Below are positions 24,239 through 34,500 of a stretch of DNA of 64,000 bases, in pieces. The stretch's first letter is position 1; every line of letters begins with the position of its first letter. Both the position numbers and the translations under genes were made by a program. This DNA is from Daphnia pulex (Eukaryota; Arthropoda; Branchiopoda; Diplostraca; Daphniidae): NCBI RefSeq assembly GCF_021134715.1, contig NC_060018.1:11673501-11737500 (forward strand), given 5' to 3'. The notes under the pieces are model-generated. The model made no database searches and was not told the DNA's origin. It saw nothing but the letters and a program-made list of their open reading frames with translations.

Positions 24239-26467
24239 ATGAGGGCACCCAAAGTTGTGGCCCTTATTACGTACTTATTATTGGTGTTGGAATCTTTTTT
24301 ACACACATGTTATGGTAGAAAATCCAACAGTTTGGCGGGAAAGAACCTAAGGGTAGTCGCAGGACATGTAAGCTAAACCAAATTATAAGATTTCTTATGT
24401 AGCGTAATTATAGAACGCGTGTAAGTGTTTAATTGGAAATGATTAAATGTCTTAAATTTAATTTGCCAGTTCCCACCAGTGGTTTACTTTTCACTGAATT
24501 CTTCTGGTCATATTGTTGAACATTCTGGCCTGCTTTCTAACCAATTACTTTATCTATCAGCGAAATTAAACTTCACGTAAGCCATTTTTTTCGTATCCTG
24601 AAATATGAAATCCCAATAACAGATGGCGGCCATTTACTGGCGTTTTGAATAAAATAATACGTTTTTCGTATAGTTTCGATATTTTTGCTTCGAGAGAAAA
24701 CACCAACGGAGTCAAGCAGAAAAACGGAACTTGGAATGGCGTAATTGGACATATCCTACGAGGGGTATGTGGCAAGCAATTCAGAAATTATTAGAAAATT
24801 GATTCTACCCTGAAAATGTATTGTTAACTCTATAAATGTGTCTTCACCAGGAAGCGGATTTGGGTTTGGTACCTGTAGCCATTGACTTAGAACGCTACCA
24901 AGCTATCGAGTTTTCTGGAAGCTTGGGGGGAGACGATTCCGGAATCCTGGTTAAATATCCAGAGCCAAGTGTTTCCTTTACTGGGGTGTTTGACGTATTC
25001 TCTATTGGAGTAAATTTCTACGCATTAAATTTTTAATTGTCTTTCGACAACTTTCAAACTATAATGAAATTTTTCGTTATGAAATTCGAATGGAATGCTC
25101 AGATATGGATCGGATGGATAGTTTCAGGTGTAGTGATCGTTGTCATTTCTATCAGCTTGGCTTACGTGACAAAACGACAAAGTTTTGGCGTAAGCGAACA
25201 TGACGCAATACGGGCAGGACCTTTTGCGTGGTATTTATTTGGTACCATGGTATCTCAAGGTAGGTTTTTTCGCGTGTATTATTTTTGGTTACACAGGCGA
25301 TTCATATTACCAGTTTTTTGTTCGTTTTTTTCAACTCACAAGGAAACTACTGTGGCTTTCGCCAAGCTTCACAGAAGCTTCTCGCTGCGACGTGGTGTCT
25401 GATAGCTTTCGTATTTGTCAACGTCTACAATTCCACTTTGACGTCCTACATGTCGGTTACTTATCAGAGGCCCATAATCAACTCTATGAGCGATTTGGCG
25501 GCTAACCCATCTTACAAGTTGGCTTGTGTAGCTGGTTCCATCCAATATATTGATTTAACGGTATATAATATAAATTTCTGCATGCATCAGCAGTCTATGA
25601 TACATAAAGCACACAGTCGTTTAATCTGATTCGAAGCGATAATCCGATATTTTCTACCTGTTTTTTTTTGTAGCAATCAAATAAAGAGGCCTACAAAATT
25701 GTTGGAGACAGAGTAAAAAAATGTTCTTCGGATTGCATAAAATTCTTTAGAACTGATATCGTCACTTCAGTTTTAGAGAAGGAGAACTACGTTGCGTTGT
25801 TGGTAATAGGCCCTAATCACAGAATGTTATGTGAGATAGAATTACAAAGTTGTTAAACTACTTTTATTAAATTTACCTTTGTCGACCTAAGTGTAGTCTT
25901 ATTACTTTAATTCTGTAGATTAATCTGTTTTCCTCGACAACGAAATTTGAAATTTTATGTTCTTTAATAAAAATATTTTCTTCTAATTTTCTATAGCCGA
26001 CTAGCACTTGCATATCGTTTTTACAAATGTATAACTCCGAGAGAGTAAAATGTCGCCTCGCCATGGCTTACCAGAAACAGGTACAGTCGTGGAAGCCGAT
26101 GTTCTTAGCGGTTCCAAAATCGAGTCCCTACACTGAGGAAATTAATCGAGAGTAATCATTTTGATCTGCTCATAAGATACCTTCAAAGACTGATTTTTGT
26201 AGTTGATGATCTATTGGCCTTTATTTATTCAGATCCCTTTGGTTCATTGACATTGGAATGCGCGTTTATTGGTACGGAAAGCACGACAAACTTCCAGATC
26301 AATGTAGGCTGGACTACAACAGCAAAGGCGTCGCATCCAAGAGATCCAGCAACCGAATAAAATTGGAGCAGTTTTATCTACCATTCCTCGTTCTTTTTTG
26401 TGGCTATTTGTTGGCTTTCGTGCAGTTCTGCCGTGAAAATCTTATGAGAGTCGTTCGTCGTCAATGA
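24239..26467 (+). CDS. Ionotropic receptor IR-B
   Basis: Exons 24239-24367, 24470-24576, 24674-24764, 24851-25009, 25103-25259, 25343-25560, 25674-25802, 25997-26151 and 26233-26467 give 459 residues, with the same phases as IR-A. Order: signal peptide (ALITYLLLVLESFLHTCYG), S1 lobe (GKNLRVVAG, EADLGLVPVAIDLERYQAI), M1 (IWIGWIVSGVVIVVISISLA), pore and M3 (FGTMVSQGNYCGFRQASQK, then TWCLIAFVFVNVYNSTLTS), S2 lobe and M4 (FYLPFLVLFCGYLLAFVQF). The pore entrance differs sharply from IR-A: GNYCGFRQASQK in place of GLRFPSSYVSQR, losing the proline. IR-C shares this change, so it predates the B/C duplication. Expected site is the membrane of a sensory neuron; ligand unknown. Confidence 0.87.
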
Positions 26468-26932
26468 ACTTGAATTTTGGTGCGTGGTATTTAAAAAGTG
26501 CCATAGTAAATACTGGCTAAAATTTAAAATAGCCAGTGTGTTTAAAATGTTAGAACCCTATATTTTGATCTTCGATTAATTTATTTATTTAACCATACAT
26601 TAGGCTGCTTTATATGCCATTTACTTATTTCAAGATAGCTACTTCAGAGACGTTCAAAGGAATATAAAATACGGATAGGGAATCCCAGGAAACGATCCCA
26701 AAATATCAAATCCCGAACACCTTTTTTTTCTGAGATAAACACTGAAATGATGGCACTCGAAAAAAATTGAATAAAGACCTTACCGATCATATTTGGATCC
26801 GAAATGTGCATTATTAAGACCATAACAGGTAATTCTTGAAATGCAATATGCTTGATCGCAAGTTGACGAAAAACGGTGTGGTATACCCAACTTACCCAAC
26901 TACCTATACTTCCTCCTGTCCCATATACCTAT

Positions 26933-27013
26933 ACTTGAATCGTTCGTCTACAAAGGACAATCATGACGCTAAAATTGACATCAGTTCTTTTTGTTATGTT
27001 AGTTGCTTATTGA
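26933..27013 (+). pseudogene. Relic of a cystatin gene (5' end only)
   Basis: From ACTTGAATCGTTCGTCTAC through the ATG at 26963 to about 27007, the sequence matches the 5' UTR and signal-peptide codons of the cystatin gene at 38743. It encodes MTLKLTSVLFVMLVAY and then stops, against MTLKLTTASVLFVMLVAL in the full gene. No QxVxG or PW cystatin motif follows. The relic abuts the left end of duplicon unit C, so the break probably marks a duplication junction. Confidence 0.8.
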
Positions 27014-27971
27014 ATAAAAGGAACACTTCACAAAATTGTTTGTCCTTTTCTCATCACAGTAGATGCAGTAGATACAGGTATTCAGGTAACCGAGTAACAC
27101 AACGAAGCCTCGTCAAATCACAACTTATCAGTATTTTAAAAACAGCAAAATCAAATTTCCAGTGACGCGAATAACGATAACTTCATAGTCCAATGAGCGT
27201 CGCGGTCTCGCGGGAAGAAGGAAGAGATTGAGGGTGGCAGGTGGCTTCTTGGTGACCTTGACCTTTGAAGAGAAATGTACTCATAGGCTTTGGCGTAACT
27301 CAGCATATTCTCTGAAAATGTAGGATAATAATACTTGGTTCATTTGTTAAAATAATCGTGTCTGTGCTCCTGAGATGCTACTCACATACCAAATTCTGAG
27401 GACAAAGAATAATGAGGGCAAAAGAATAACAGATATTGCAATCGATATTTGCTGCAGGCATGCCGTGCAAGCCTTTTCTGCTTACTATAAAATTCAATTA
27501 TTAGAACAAAGAACTTGGCGATTTCAAATTTAGGAATCAAATTAATCTGCGGACTTGTGGGCAAATTTGTTTGCGCTTTCTGATGATTCGACGAGAAAAA
27601 TGATGCGTCGGTATATCAAAGACAATGAGACATGTAACTATAGCCTTAGTATCTGCTGCTATAGCATAGTAGCTGCTGGCAAAAGCCTGAATATTATAAG
27701 AATACGGCACAGTACAGCATAACAAAAGAAAACTAATGAACGCCTTGTCTATAGTCAGCGAGCAATAATTACGTGATAGCCTATGCCATTCAATTTCAGT
27801 TTTATCAAAGTTTTATAACCGCGTGGCAGCAAGCTATATAGCTCTTGTATAGCATTCGATGTTGTCCTATAGTCGAAATACGTGACATGTGTAGAAACAA
27901 AAGCAGCTTTTGCTTCACTGGATTAAAGCTCTTACAATTGAAGTCATCCTCACATCCAGGGAAGAACAGTG

Positions 27972-27978
27972 TATAAAT
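27972..27978 (+). promoter_or_regulatory. TATA box of IR-C
   Basis: TATAAAT, 58 bases before the IR-C start codon, equivalent in place to those of IR-A and IR-B. Confidence 0.6.
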
Positions 27979-28029
27979 TCGGAAGGATTCAGTTTCATGG
28001 AACACTACGGTTGAACCTCTTGGGAGACG

Positions 28030-30229
28030 ATGACGTCGACGATCAAAGTTATTGCCCTTACGTACTTATTGGTGATGGAATCTTTTGTGCACACAATTTA
28101 TGGTAGTAAAATCAACAATTTGCAGGGAAAGAACCTAAGAGTGGTCACAGGAAATGTAAGCATTCGCCGTATTCCAATTTTTGATGTAGCGTAAAATATT
28201 AGGCCTATATTACGCAATGTATATAATTGCCGGTGCTGGAAATTAATTATCTCAAACTTCATTATAACCAGTTTCCAGTTATTCCCATTGTACTAAACTC
28301 TTCTGGCCATATTGTTGGACATTCAGGATTGCTTTCTAACCAGCTACTTTATCTATCAGCGAAGTTAAACTTCACGTAAGTATTTTTCGTATCCTGAAGT
28401 AAAAAAATTCACAATAACAGATGGCGCGGTCATTTGCGTTCTAAATAAATAAAATAAATCGTAAGTTTTGCATACACAGTTTCGATATATTTGCTTCGAG
28501 AGAAAACACCAACGGAGTCAAGCAGAAAAACGGAACTTGGAATGGCATAATTGGACATATCCTACGAGGGGTACGTGTCAATCACTTGGAATTTTTTTTT
28601 TACTCCAAGTGTTATTAACTTAAAATATTTCTTCAGGAAGCTGATTTGGGTTTAGTACCATTTGCCATTACCCTAGAACGCTACGAGGCTATTGAGTTTA
28701 GTGGAAGAATAGGGGGAGACGGTTCCGGAATCTTAGTTAAATATCCAGATCCAAGTGTTTCCTTTACTGGGGCATTTGACGTATTCTCAGTTGGAGTAAG
28801 TTTTAACGGATTCAATTTTGAATTGTCTTTCGACAACTTTCAAACTAATGAAATTATTGTTTATGAAATTCGAATGGGATGCTCAGATGTGGATCGGATG
28901 GATAATTTCTGGTCTAGTGATCGTTGTCATTTCTATCAGCTTGGCTTACGTGACGAAACGCCAAAGTTTTGGCGTAGGCGAACATAACGCAATACGAGCA
29001 GGAACTTTTGCGTGGTATTTATTTGGTACCATGGTTTCTCAAGGTATAGGTTTTTTCGCGTGTATTATTTTTGGTTACACAGGCGATTCATATTACCAGT
29101 TTTTTTGTTGTTTTTTCAACTCACAAGGAGACTACTGTCGCTTTCGCCAAGCTTCACAGAAGCTTCTCGCTGCGACGTGGTGTCTGATAGCTTTCGTATT
29201 TGTCAACGTCTACAATTCCACTTTGACGTCTTACATGTCGGTTACTTATCAGAGGCCCATAATCAACTCTATGAGCGATTTGGCAGCTAACCCATCTTAC
29301 AAGATGACTCTATTTACAGGGTCTATCCAAGAAATTGATCTACATGTAAACAGAAATTTCCGCATGCAATATTCAGTCGTTTAATCTAAGTCGATGCGTT
29401 ATTCACATATTTTCTATCTCTTTCTATCTATAGCTATCAAATAATGAGGCTCACAGAATTGTTGCAGACAGAGTGAAAAAATGTTCGTCCGACTGCAACA
29501 AATTCTCTATAACTGATATTGTCACTCCAGTTTTAGAGAAGGATAACTACGTTGCTTTGTTGGTAATAACCGCAGAATGTTATGTGAGATAGAATTATTA
29601 CCTTAAGTTGTTAATTTTTTAATATTACTCTCTGTGTTCAATTTGGTAGATTATTCCTAATGTTTTTTTTCTATAATGATATTAAATGTTAAAAGTTTTT
29701 TTTATATTTTCTCCTAATTTTCTATATAGCCGATTAGCACTTGCATGTCACTTTTACAAAAGTACAACTCCGAGAGAGTAAAATGTCGCCTCGCCATGGC
29801 TTACCAGAAACAGGTTCAGTCGTGGAAGCCCATGTTCTTAGGTGTTCCGAAATCCAGCCCTTACATTGAGGAAATCAATCGAGAGTAATGATTTCGATCT
29901 GCTCATAAAATAGGCCTACCTTCAAAGATCGGTTATAAAGCTAATCATCTATTGCTTTTCTATTCAGATCCCTTTGGTTCATTGACGTAGGACTGCGCTT
30001 TTATTGGCATGGAAAGTTCGACAAACTTCCCGATCAATGTCGACTGGACTACAACAGCAAGGGCGTCGCGTCCAAGAGATCCAGCAGCCGAATCAAACTG
30101 GAGCAGTTTTATCTACCATTTCTCGTTCTTTTCGGTGGCTATTTGTTGGCTTTCGTGCAGTTCTGTCGCGAAAATCTTAGAAGCAGAGTTGTCCGTCGTA
30201 AAGGCACTTCAACTTTGGAGCGGCACTAA
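28030..30229 (+). CDS. Ionotropic receptor IR-C
   Basis: Exons 28030-28155, 28272-28375, 28480-28570, 28637-28795, 28887-29043, 29128-29345, 29434-29562, 29730-29884 and 29968-30229 give 466 residues with the standard phases of this array. Features in order: signal peptide (VIALTYLLVMESFVHT), S1 (GKNLRVVTG, EADLGLVPFAITLERYEAI), M1 (MWIGWIISGLVIVVISISLA), pore (FGTMVSQGDYCRFRQASQK), M3 (TWCLIAFVFVNVYNSTLTS), S2 (CRLAMAYQKQVQSWKPMF) and M4 (FYLPFLVLFGGYLLAFVQF), with a basic tail ending LERH. It is the closest relative of IR-B. Intron 5 (29044-29127) is 84 bases with no stop in frame, so a retained-intron form would insert 28 residues next to the pore. Some S1 codons match IR-A better than IR-B, for instance the PFAITLERYEAIEFSGR block, which hints at gene conversion. 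Confidence 0.87.
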
Positions 30230-30803
30230 AAATGCTGTGCCATAGTAAATAGCCTAGCCAGTGTTTTTAGTCGCCCGATTTTGAGTCTATCTTCATTTGT
30301 GAATCGACCCCTATACAGACATTTAAGTTAGACTGCCACTTATTTATAGCTACTTCAGAAATACTTTCAGAATAGTCTTAGTATACATAACTATATACAT
30401 AAAATATGTAAAGAGAATCCCAGGAAACGATCCCAACACATTAAATCCCGAATAATGTCTTTTTGTTTGTTTTTTCGTAGTTACACTTAAATTCAAACAA
30501 CTACACATACCTATAAGTTAATTAAGTTATTATTGTAAGGCCAACATTTAATTATTAAGTACTATATTTCTTGCAGAAGCATTTTTTTACCGCAATCTTT
30601 TAGAAATAGGTGCGGACTAAAAATTCTTCGTCAGCAATTCAATTCAACAGATTGCAACTCAGAAAGGAGACGAAGTGCAAAGTTGTATCCATAACTTATT
30701 CTTATTCTTTTTTTCTTTATGAGCAGGTTGGGTATTAAAAGTAATAGTAGAGAGTGCAAGATGTGGCAAAAATTCTGTTATAGGGTAGGACGTCTTGCTG
30801 TTC

Positions 30804-30808
30804 GTTAT
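30804..30808 (+). repeat. Target-site duplication, left copy
   Basis: GTTAT directly before the left LTR; the same five bases follow the right LTR at 37502-37506. Five bases fits BEL/Pao integration. Confidence 0.85.
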
Positions 30809-31034
30809 TGTTGTGCACCGGCACAATGATACCTGGCAACATCGAAAGAGAAGAGGATGAGAAAGCAGAGCAGCAGACGACGGGCAGTCGAGAGTAAAAA
30901 AACCTCAAGAAGAATCACGTTTCTCTCGTTCTGATTAATATAACTTCTCCCTGTCGTGTTCAAGTTCCGTGAAATACAAAACTTGCTTCTCGTTCTACCG
31001 TCTATTTCGTTCGCTGTGACGCGAGTAGTTCACA
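30809..31034 (+). repeat. Left LTR of the BEL/Pao element
   Basis: 226 bases, starting TGTTGTGCACC and ending GTTCACA (TG...CA ends). Identical by eye to the right LTR. Confidence 0.93.
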
Positions 31035-31303
31035 TTTTGGTGCCGAAACCCGGGATAAACGCTAGTGAAGGAAGCCGACAACGACTCAGCAGCACGTGCT
31101 TCTTTCGGTAAGTCTCTCGTTCGGCAAGCACTTCATTTACGTATCCGAATTGCTGACAAATATCCCCAACACATCTGCCCGAGTGAATATTGTTGCCCGA
31201 TTAAGTCTTTATTACCAAAAGCACTCGAAAATCAATTGTTTTTTTTTGTATGTCCCTCTCATCTGATAGAGCGATTCTAGCCGTATCTAACTGTATCGCC
31301 CCT

Positions 31304-31413
31304 CGAACATCGAACATCGAACACCGCACATCGAACACCGAACATCGAATACCGAACATCGAACACCGAACATCGAACATCGAACATCGAACACCCTAGA
31401 ACCGAACATCGAC
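31304..31413 (+). repeat. Short tandem array in the element leader
   Basis: A degenerate array of 7-base CGAACAT/CGAACAC units, about 14 copies, between the left LTR and the Gag start. It is too short and irregular for CRISPR and is part of the untranslated leader. Confidence 0.85.
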
Positions 31414-31552
31414 CTACGAACCCCCGACAAATAACATCAAAAAGGGTATTTAATTTCTATCATGTCTCTCTCGTTCACAAACTAATCCGGCTCTTATAGG
31501 AGCACATTGCCTTGCCTCTTCACATCATCCGACCAATCAAGCTATCGAAGCA

Positions 31553-34500
31553 ATGGAGGAAGACGAAAATGACTTGGCGAACGACAAGCATGTGCTATTT
31601 GCTCAACGCACAGTAGCCAAGAGATTTCACACGAAACTCATCACCCGTATTGGCAACTTTCTGAACGAGAAGCCGAAGGCCGACGATGTAAGGAGTAATA
31701 TATCCGAACTCGAAGCTGCCCTGAGAAGAGTAGTAGCGCTCCATACGCGCTACGCCAGCCGGCCAACTTTATCAGAGGAGGAAAAGGCAGCTGCAATCAC
31801 ATGGCTCGACAACGTTCAAGATTCCAACGGGAGCTGTCTAAACCGAATGAGGTCGTACCTCTCCTCCCTGGACCAAAATTCAGCCCGGAAGGGAAAGAAT
31901 ACATCCGGTCAATGGAGTGTAAGCCAGCATAGAAGCCGCGCAGATGAAGGCACAACACCGGACCTAAGCATACGCTCACATCAGCCACCGCTCGATGCAA
32001 ATCTCAATCTAGAAGCTCAATTGCAACAAGCAAAGCAAGATCACGAGCGCACACTCGCCGAGATTAAAAAAAGAGGAGAAGAAAACTTAAGCAAAATTCA
32101 AGCGGCAATCAATCAACGGGATGGCGTCTGTCCAGAAAATCTTCTACAACCACCCCATCCATTCGCCTCTACGCCTATAACATCAGCGGTTACAACGCAA
32201 GTCAACCAGCAGCCAAGAAGGTTCCTTCAGTTCGATACAACCACGTCTCACAGAGAGCAACAGTCGCCATCAGCCCAGTACACGCATCCATCTTCAGGGC
32301 CATCCAACTATCCGCCACCAGCTCATTGGCCAAAAATCGCGATTTCAAGATTTAATGGCGATTGCCGCCGCTGGCCGGCTTTCGCCCAGGTGATGAGAGC
32401 AACTATAGAGGAAACTGCACTACCAGACCTTTACAAAGTGCTAGCTTTGCGTGAGAACCTTACTGAAGACATCCAGAAGAGAATGGCGAATCTTTTCAAC
32501 GGCTCTTACACTTATGCTCAAGCCTGGATCGAGCTAAAGGACAAATACGGTGTGCCCGCATTGATTATTCAAGCCCACATCCAGCACTTGCAGATGGTCC
32601 AATCATTCCGTAACGGCGATTTCAAGTCCCTCGCCGACCTAGCCTCTCTCGTCCGGGATGCAGTATCTAGCGTAGCCGGAGACCAAAGCATGAACGAATT
32701 CACGCACTCAACGGTCGTCAACCAGCTCGCCACTAAGTTGCCTTTCAATTTGCAACAGGACTGGGGACGTTATGCTTACAATCTACGTCCAAAGGTCTCT
32801 TCCTTAGCCGACTTTGACCGTTGGATTGACGCCATTGTAGGAGCGGAAGAGTTGCGCGGCGCCAAACTCAACAATTACGTAGCACCGAAGCAAAACCCGC
32901 CACCGCGCCCTGCACTACCTTTCCCGCCAACAATTCTAAAAAATTCCGTCGCGTTCAAGATTCCAAAATCCGTCGAAAGCCCGTCCGAGAGACCCAATCG
33001 AGCAGACAACCAATGGCCTGCATGTCCAGCTTGCAGCGATAACCCTGGCCATCGTCTCGAAGCATGCGGCATATTCCGAAAAATGTTGCCGTCTCAGCGA
33101 GCAGCTCTTTGCGGAGAAAATAACCACTGTTTCAAGTGCTTGCTTCCTGGACACTATGGGCGATCCTGCAGGAACACCGACGTGGCGTGTAATGCCTGCC
33201 CCGGCAAGCACCACTCTCTCATTCATGGAGCCGAACGCGTTTTTCCTGGAAAACTTCAGCCAAAAGGTAAAGCAACTCTCCAGATTTTATTAGTTCACGC
33301 ACCAAAAACGTCGCCGAAACCCGTCCTACTCGCCATAACCCCAATAGTCGTTCATAGTGACAAAGAAACCATCCTTACTTTCGGCGTTCTTGATCCTGGT
33401 AGTGAAGCCACTCTTATAAAATCAAGTCTCGCACAAAGGCTTCGCCTCAAAGGAGCTATTCAGAAAATACGATTCGGGTCATTCCATAACGCCGTTCTAC
33501 TCGACTCTAGCGTTGTCAACTTCGTCATTGAATCTGCCGATAAAGCCAGGACATTTCAAGTAACCGATGCCTTCACCGTCCCAGATATCCAGCTGTCACC
33601 ACGTAATATCAACTGGCATACAGAAAAATTTGAATGGCCCCACCTCTCCGACTTAAATTTGCCTCCTATCGACTCATCTAAAGTAGAATTGCTTATCGGA
33701 ATGGATATAGTAGACGCGCACGAAATTTTAGACTCTCGAACATCCAGCCACAACGAACCACGCGCTAATTTAACAGTATTTGGTTGGGCGGTAGTAGGAA
33801 AAATTCCACCCTCTCTGATCCGCGGACCGAGCGCAAAGCGAAGTGTAAACGTCAATGGAATATCCCCCACTTTGCAGCTAATCGACCTCGTACAAAAATT
33901 CTACAGCACAGAAACGTTCGGAGTAGACATTCAGGCGACAAAACCCAGCTCCCCCGAAGACGCTTTAGCAATCAGCATCCTAAAATCGTCAATCGTAAAT
34001 ATTCGTTGCGGATGGCAAGTCGATCTCTTGTTCAAATCACCAAACCCGAACATGCCAAACAACCGCGCACATGCAGTGTCGCGTTTTTACGCTGTCGAAC
34101 GTCGCTTATTGTCCCAAGAAAACAAAGTAAACGCTATTCGTTATCGCGAAATCATTGAAGGTCATCTCGCAAATGGCTACGCCATCGAAGTCCCGTACGA
34201 CCAGCTGCAACTCCCTTTCGGAAAGGTTTGGTATCTCCCACACCATTTCGTCACTAATCCAAATAAACCAAACAAAATCCGTGTGGTTTTTGACTGTTCA
34301 GCTAAATTCAACAACGTCTGCCTTAACGACTTTCTCCTACGTGGCCCTGTCTTACTCTCCAACTTAACCGGCGTGCTGCTCCGATCGCGGCAGTATTTAG
34401 TCGCTGTATCTGCAGATATAGAAAGCATGTATCACCGAGTCGGAGTCACCCCCAAAGACCAATCCGCATTACGCTTCGTATGGCGCACTCCAGGCAGTGA

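Larger units (their letters stand above)
23375..26715 (+). repeat. IR duplicon, unit B
   Basis: This block and the one at 27018-30455 are direct copies. Shared non-coding marks: AAGGAACATTTCATGAAATT at the left end (near 23376 and 27019), a GATACAGG/AGGTAAC stretch (near 23420 and 27075), CTATAAAATTCAATTA (near 23727 and 27485), the nine-exon IR, and GGAAACGATCCCA downstream (near 26686 and 30424). Edges are approximate. Confidence 0.75.
27018..30455 (+). repeat. IR duplicon, unit C
   Basis: Second copy of the block described at 23375-26715, holding IR-C. Similarity is strongest in the exons and in intron 5. Edges are approximate. Confidence 0.75.

Noticed and set aside
28818-29384. 188-codon open frame read as a separate gene
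   Set aside because: It is IR-C exons 5 and 6 joined through the stop-free intron 5. The part before 28887 is intron 4.
31304-31413. Regular short repeats that could suggest a CRISPR array
   Set aside because: Units are seven bases without spacers, and the locus is the leader of a eukaryotic LTR element.
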